From Olsenella porci (GTDB lineage Bacteria > Actinomycetota > Coriobacteriia > Coriobacteriales > Atopobiaceae), in contig NZ_VUNC01000005.1 of NCBI RefSeq assembly GCF_009695875.1, positions 1 through 64,000 of the forward strand: 64,000 nucleotides of DNA, written 5' to 3'. This document shows positions 60,078 through 64,000 of this stretch, one piece after another (the first letter of the stretch is position 1; each line of letters opens with the position of its first letter). The position numbers and the translations under genes are program-made. Below the pieces are notes generated by a model. That model was not told the DNA's origin. It ran no database searches and was given only the letters and a program-made list of their open reading frames with translations.

Positions 60078-62540
60078 CTAGAAGCCGCCGGCTGCCTTCT
60101 TGGCCTCGTCGGCCTTGGCCTGTGCCTCCTGAGCTGCCTTGTCGGCAGCATCAGACGCCGCCTTGGCCTCGTCGTAGACCTTCTGCGCCTTGTCGAGACT
60201 CGACTTGGCGGTGTCGAAGGCGGACTGGGCTGTGGTCAGCGCAGTGGCCTTGGACTGCGCGTCCTTGACGGCCGTGTCGTAGGCGGACTGGGCGTCGGTC
60301 ACGGCAGTCGCCTTGGACTGCGCGTCCTTGACGGCCGCGTCGTAGGCGGACTGGGCGTCGGTCACGGCAGTCGCCTTTGCCTTGGAATCGGAGGCGGCCT
60401 TGTCGTAGGCAGACTGAGCAGTCGAGAGGTTCGTCTTGGCGGTGGCCAGCGTGGCATTCGAAGCGTCGAGCTCGGACTTAGCCGAGTCGTAGGCCGCCTG
60501 CGCATTGTCAAGCGCGGTCTTCAGGGACGGGTCCACCGTGGCGGCCTTGCTTGCCTCGGCCTTGTCGACCAGGTCACGGAAGTAGTCCGTGGTGCCGGTG
60601 ACGTCGCCATCGACGGCGTCGGTGTGTCCGGCCGCGGCCTCCGCGGTGCCGTAGCGGGGGTGGCTCGTGCTGTAGCCCATGCCGATGTACTTGGCCACAG
60701 GGCTGGTCAGGCTCGTCCAGTGACCGTACTCACTAGGATTGCCATAGGCAGCCGTGACGTATGCGTCGATGGAACCGAAGTAATTCTTGTAGAACGCTAT
60801 GACGGAGGGCTCGCTGGACCAGTCAATGGACGCGAGGTCCTTCTTGTACTCGTCAGTCGCGGGCTTGTACTTGCCGTCTGCGACCTTGTAGCCGTTGTTG
60901 GCGTAGGCCTCGGCGTCCTTCTTGAAGGTGTCGCGCTCGGAGAGCCAGGCGTCGACGGCGTCGTAGCCCTTGCCGTTGACGTAGTTGGCGTAGCCCCACG
61001 CGAGGTCCTTGAACCACGCCTTCCCCCAGAAGTTCGTGTGGTACGAGAGGGTGCCGTCGTCCACGAGGTCGCACTCGAGCATCTGGCCGGCCATCTCGTA
61101 GCCGCTCACGGTCAGGGCGTCGAGGCCGTGCGTGGTGCGGTACTGGTTGAGGTGGTCGATCAGGTCGAGGGCGGCGAGGAAGTTGTCGTAGGTCATGTTC
61201 GACCCGTTGGCCTTGTTGGTGATGCTCTCGTCGTTGAGGCTGTAGTAGGTCTTAGCGGCCCACTCCGAGTACTTGCCGTTCGAGATGGAGTCGAGGAGCT
61301 GCGCGACATCCTCGGAATTCGGCTTAGTTGCGTCGTCGTAGACCTTCTGCGCTGCGTCGAGGGTATCCTTGGCAGACTGGACGGCGTTGGACTTCGCCTT
61401 GGCATCGGCAGCGGCATTGTCGGCCGCAGACTGAGCCTGGTCGAGCTTGGACTTGGCGTCCTTGGACGCCTGGTCAGCAGTGGACTTGTCGGACGCAGCC
61501 TTGTCGAGCTTGGACTTTGAGCTGATAACCGTCTGGTCGGCAACGGCCTTGTCGGACGCAGCCTTGTCAAGCTTGGACTTGGCGTCAGTAACGGCATGAT
61601 CGGCCGCGTCCTTGGCAGACTGCGCCTCGTCGAGCTTGGTCTTTGCATTCGTGGCATTGGACTGGGCGACATCGAGGGAGGCCTTGGCCTGAGCCGTGGC
61701 GGCGTCCTTGGCCTTGGCGTCCGCCTTGGCGGCATCGGCCGCCTTCTGGGCCTCCTCGGCCTTCTTCTGTGCCTCGGTGCGCGCGACATTCACGGTGACG
61801 CGCACGGCGTCGGTCGACCCATCGGGATAGGTGACCGTTACGGTACCGGACACAGCGCCCTCACTGGAGGTGTCGGGCGCCTTTGCCCATGAGAAGGTCG
61901 TTCCCTCGGGCAGCTCCGAGGCGTTGGCGATGGCGGACCTAGCATCGACCGAGAACCTGAGCGCGACGTTGAGGTTAGCCGGTTTGGGGTCATAGGCATC
62001 CGCGAGCGGTCCGCGCTGGGCATCCTTGTCGACGCCGTACCAGCCAATCCCCTCGTAGTTCCAACCGACCCTCACGAGGTAGTCGCTCTCGGCCTTGCTC
62101 GTGGTGTAGTTGTGCGCACCGGCCTTCGCGTTTGGGTTGTACTGGCGGTACAGGGGGACGGCCTTGGAGTCGGAGCTGTACCAGCCGATGCCCTCGTCCC
62201 TCCAGCCGACCTTGACGAGAGCGTCGTGCTCGCCCCTGCTCATGGTGTAGTGGTGGTCGCCCGCGTTGGGGTTGTAGAGCCGGTAGACCGGGGTGTTCGA
62301 GCTCTTCGGCGCGGTCCAGCCGGTGCCTTCGGACCTCCAGCCGACCCTCACGAGGTGGTCGCGCTCGCCGCCGCTCGCAGTGTAGAAGTGCTCCCCGCTG
62401 TTGGGGTTGTAGAGCCTGTACATCGGCTCGGTCTCCACCGAGTCCTTCGCCAAAGCCGCCGTCGGTCCAACGCCGACGACACCGAACCCAAGGCCTGCCG
62501 CGACCGCAACAACGGCTGCCATGCTCCCGAACTGGCGCAT
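60078..62540 (-). CDS. Large secreted surface protein with DUF5648 repeats and coiled coils
   Basis: 820 residues. Signal peptide 1-31 (AAALAK-type site near ALA-KDS). Three DUF5648-type repeats (about 37-170) share MYRLYNPNSGEHFYT and GWRSEGTGW. An immunoglobulin-like domain follows (about 180-260). An Ala/Lys/Asp-rich coiled coil (265-410), a folded region resembling a CAP/SCP domain (LIDHLNQYRTTHGLDALTV to GHWTSLTSPVAKYIG, about 415-640) and a second coiled coil (650-820) complete it. No LPXTG or other C-terminal anchor is seen. AAGGAGGGC precedes the ATG. Probably an adhesin or wall-attached protein. Confidence 0.85.
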   Translation of the reverse strand: MRQFGSMAAVVAVAAGLGFGVVGVGPTAALAKDSVETEPMYRLYNPNSGEHFYTASGGERDHLVRVGWRSEGTGWTAPKSSNTPVYRLYNPNAGDHHYTMSRGEHDALVKVGWRDEGIGWYSSDSKAVPLYRQYNPNAKAGAHNYTTSKAESDYLVRVGWNYEGIGWYGVDKDAQRGPLADAYDPKPANLNVALRFSVDARSAIANASELPEGTTFSWAKAPDTSSEGAVSGTVTVTYPDGSTDAVRVTVNVARTEAQKKAEEAQKAADAAKADAKAKDAATAQAKASLDVAQSNATNAKTKLDEAQSAKDAADHAVTDAKSKLDKAASDKAVADQTVISSKSKLDKAASDKSTADQASKDAKSKLDQAQSAADNAAADAKAKSNAVQSAKDTLDAAQKVYDDATKPNSEDVAQLLDSISNGKYSEWAAKTYYSLNDESITNKANGSNMTYDNFLAALDLIDHLNQYRTTHGLDALTVSGYEMAGQMLECDLVDDGTLSYHTNFWGKAWFKDLAWGYANYVNGKGYDAVDAWLSERDTFKKDAEAYANNGYKVADGKYKPATDEYKKDLASIDWSSEPSVIAFYKNYFGSIDAYVTAAYGNPSEYGHWTSLTSPVAKYIGMGYSTSHPRYGTAEAAAGHTDAVDGDVTGTTDYFRDLVDKAEASKAATVDPSLKTALDNAQAAYDSAKSELDASNATLATAKTNLSTAQSAYDKAASDSKAKATAVTDAQSAYDAAVKDAQSKATAVTDAQSAYDTAVKDAQSKATALTTAQSAFDTAKSSLDKAQKVYDEAKAASDAADKAAQEAQAKADEAKKAAGGF
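60247..60372 (-). repeat. 63-base tandem repeat inside the surface-protein gene
   Basis: Two almost identical 63-base units (start points 60247 and 60310; a third begins at 60373) code for 21-residue coiled-coil repeats of the type AVKDAQSKATAVTDAQSAYD. Such arrays change length by slippage. Confidence 0.8.
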
Positions 62541-63006
62541 GCGCCCTCCTTCCCACGATGGCCAACCCGACTCGGCCCATCTTCAGGAAACAGGATATGG
62601 GAGTGCGATGCTCGTCAGCAAACGAATCCGCAAGCGGCGTATGGGCTAGCAGTTGGACTCTGGGCTTGGGAGCACGGCCCGTAAACCCAACGTCACGCCC
62701 CTGCAAGAGCATTGGCAAGAGCTCTCGTAGCGCCTTGCGTTGTCCCAGATGGGGGTACTCTTAGGGTAATTTGGAAATCAACCCTGGGCGTGAGTTTTCA
62801 CGGGGTCTCTCTTGACACACGTGTAAGTAAGTTTCACGTGAGTGTTTTGCCGCTCTGAGCGCGAACGCAACAAACAAGGGTGAAGAGGCTTGCCGCTAGC
62901 CATGTCACCCTGCCAATCGAACGAGCGCCGCAGCCACCGAAGTGGTGCGGCGCTCGCGCCATGGCAGGTTCAGGGGTTCGCGCCCCCCGAAGTCGCTTGG
63001 CAATCC
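62541..63006. other. Intergenic region with promoter-like elements
   Basis: No gene is supported. ACACGTGT (62817-62824) and CACGTG (62835-62840) are palindromes. TTGACA at 62812-62817 lacks a matching -10 and points to no plus-strand gene. The right end holds the terminator at 62923. Confidence 0.45.
62923..62956 (-). terminator. Terminator of the partial aminotransferase gene
   Basis: GAGCGCCGCA-CCAC pairs with GTGG-TGCGGCGCTC round four bases with one bulge, followed on the minus strand by TTCGATTGG. Confidence 0.75.
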
Positions 63007-64000
63007 TTACTGGCGGTAGTACTCCAGGAAGTCGCCGATCTTGCGGATGGCCTCGCTCAGCACGCTCACGCGCGGCAGGTACACGATGCGGAAGTGGTCT
63101 GGCTTGTCCCAGTTGAAGCCCGTCCCCTGCACGATGAGGACCTTCTTCTCCCTTAGGAGATCGAGGGCAAACTGCATGTCGTCGGTGATGTTGAACTTGT
63201 CGACGTCGAGCTTGGGGAAGCAATAGAACGCCGCATGCGGCTTGACGCAGCTGATGCCGTCGATCTTTGCGAGCTCGTCCATGACGCAGTCGCGCTGGTC
63301 GAACACGCGCCCGCCGGGGACCAGATAGTCCTTGACCGACTGGTGGCCCCACAGCGCCGTCTGCACCACGGACTGGGCGGGCACATTGGAGCACAGGCGC
63401 ATGTTGGACAGCATGTTGATGCCCAGCATGTAGTCCTTGGCGATGCGCTTGTTGCCCGAGCACACCATCCAGCCGATGCGATAGCCGGCGATCATGTGCG
63501 ACTTGGACAGGCCGCTGAACGTGACGCAGAACAGGTCGGGGGCAAGCGACGCGATGCTCGTGTGCTCCAGCCCGTCCATGATCAGGCGGTCGTAGATCTC
63601 GTCCGAGAAGATGATCAGCTGGTTCTCGCGAGCCACCTGCACGATCTCCTCGAGCACCTCGCGGGAGTACACCGCACCCGTGGGGTTGTTGGGGTTGATG
63701 ATCACGATGGCCTTGGTGTTGGGAGTGATCTTTTTGCGGATGTCGTCGACGTCGGGGAACCAGTTGGCCTCCTCGTCGCAGCGGTAGTGGACCGCCTTGC
63801 CGCCCGCCAGCGTTGCGCACGCCGTCCACAGTGGGTAGTCGGGCATGGGGATCAGGATCTCGTCTCCGGTGTCCAGGAGTGCCTGCATGCACAGGTTGAT
63901 GAGCTCGCTCACGCCGTTGCCCGTGTAAATGTCGTCCATGGTGACGTTGGGCAGACCTCGCAGCTGCGAGTACTGCATGATCGCCTTGCGCGCGCTGAAC
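63007..64000 (-). CDS. Alanine/aspartate-type aminotransferase, N-terminus outside window
   Basis: 331 codons are visible and the frame stays open to the window edge, so the N-terminal part is missing. NPNNPTGAVYS and DEIYDRLI are the PLP-contact motifs, SGLSKSHMIAGYRIGW carries the Schiff-base lysine, and RIVYLPRV the carboxylate arginine. The pattern is that of AlaT-like enzymes that make alanine from pyruvate and glutamate. Substrate is inferred. Confidence 0.9.
   Translation of the reverse strand, partial: FSARKAIMQYSQLRGLPNVTMDDIYTGNGVSELINLCMQALLDTGDEILIPMPDYPLWTACATLAGGKAVHYRCDEEANWFPDVDDIRKKITPNTKAIVIINPNNPTGAVYSREVLEEIVQVARENQLIIFSDEIYDRLIMDGLEHTSIASLAPDLFCVTFSGLSKSHMIAGYRIGWMVCSGNKRIAKDYMLGINMLSNMRLCSNVPAQSVVQTALWGHQSVKDYLVPGGRVFDQRDCVMDELAKIDGISCVKPHAAFYCFPKLDVDKFNITDDMQFALDLLREKKVLIVQGTGFNWDKPDHFRIVYLPRVSVLSEAIRKIGDFLEYYRQ

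Noticed and set aside
62812-62840. TTGACA promoter reading right
   Set aside because: No -10 box at the proper distance and no gene downstream on that strand.

Overview
The window looks like chromosomal DNA of a high-GC Gram-positive anaerobe, most likely a Coriobacteriia member of the Olsenella/Atopobium group. Reasons: strong G/C bias at third codon positions, clear GGAGG-type ribosome binding sites, lipoprotein and lysozyme genes of Gram-positive type, a Mn-type pyrophosphatase with CBS/DRTGG inserts, a long-form HPF, and no outer-membrane genes. The genus is an inference; there is no rRNA in the window.

Layout. 0.2-4.1 kb: an aminotransferase, a DUF523-purine nucleoside phosphorylase fusion and a membrane-anchored SurA-N-like protein. 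4.1-5.5 kb: HEAT-repeat protein and NYN/OST-HTH protein. 5.7-11.6 kb: Leu-x-x-Gly heptad surface protein plus MMPL exporter, with a divergent TetR regulator. 11.7-17.2 kb: housekeeping genes (dehydrogenase with a Cys/His tail, DegV, HPF, a solute-binding lipoprotein, ComF). 17.7-22.9 kb: a MerR-UbiD-SLC13-UbiX-IDI cluster that reads as an aromatic-acid (probably gallate) uptake and decarboxylation unit, with its own supply line for prenylated FMN. 23-28.6 kb: tatD-rsmA-metG-rsmI and a GH5-fold protein that has lost both catalytic glutamates. 28.9-33.1 kb: a deformylase and two membrane-anchored GH25 lysozymes flanking a ferredoxin-type aldo/keto reductase. 33.1-39.1 kb: EttA, HD protein, asparaginase and pyrophosphatase. 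40-46.4 kb: YfbR-like nucleotidase, TrmB, 1-phosphofructokinase, RecQ, TMEM175-like channel, ThpR and a DUF1292 protein. 46.7-51 kb: DUF3825 protein and isocitrate dehydrogenase. 51-57.3 kb: a MoxR/VWA/ankyrin-like operon, ProA and Tag. 57.9-64 kb: a DUF1858-like protein, a YhhN protein, a Phd antitoxin with a broken Doc toxin, a large DUF5648/coiled-coil surface protein and a partial aminotransferase.

The most unusual material is noncoding. Four gene-free islands (17.2-17.7, 39.1-40.1, 49.1-49.8 and 57.3-57.95 kb) share diverged copies of at least three repeat families, several built round perfect or near-perfect palindromes. One family runs into the 3' end of the YfbR-like gene and seems to have supplied its C-terminal tail. 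Within single genes the clearest oddities are the catalytically dead GH5 fold, the DUF523-PNP fusion and the metal-binding tail on a dehydrogenase. No tRNA, rRNA, CRISPR array, insertion sequence or prophage was seen.
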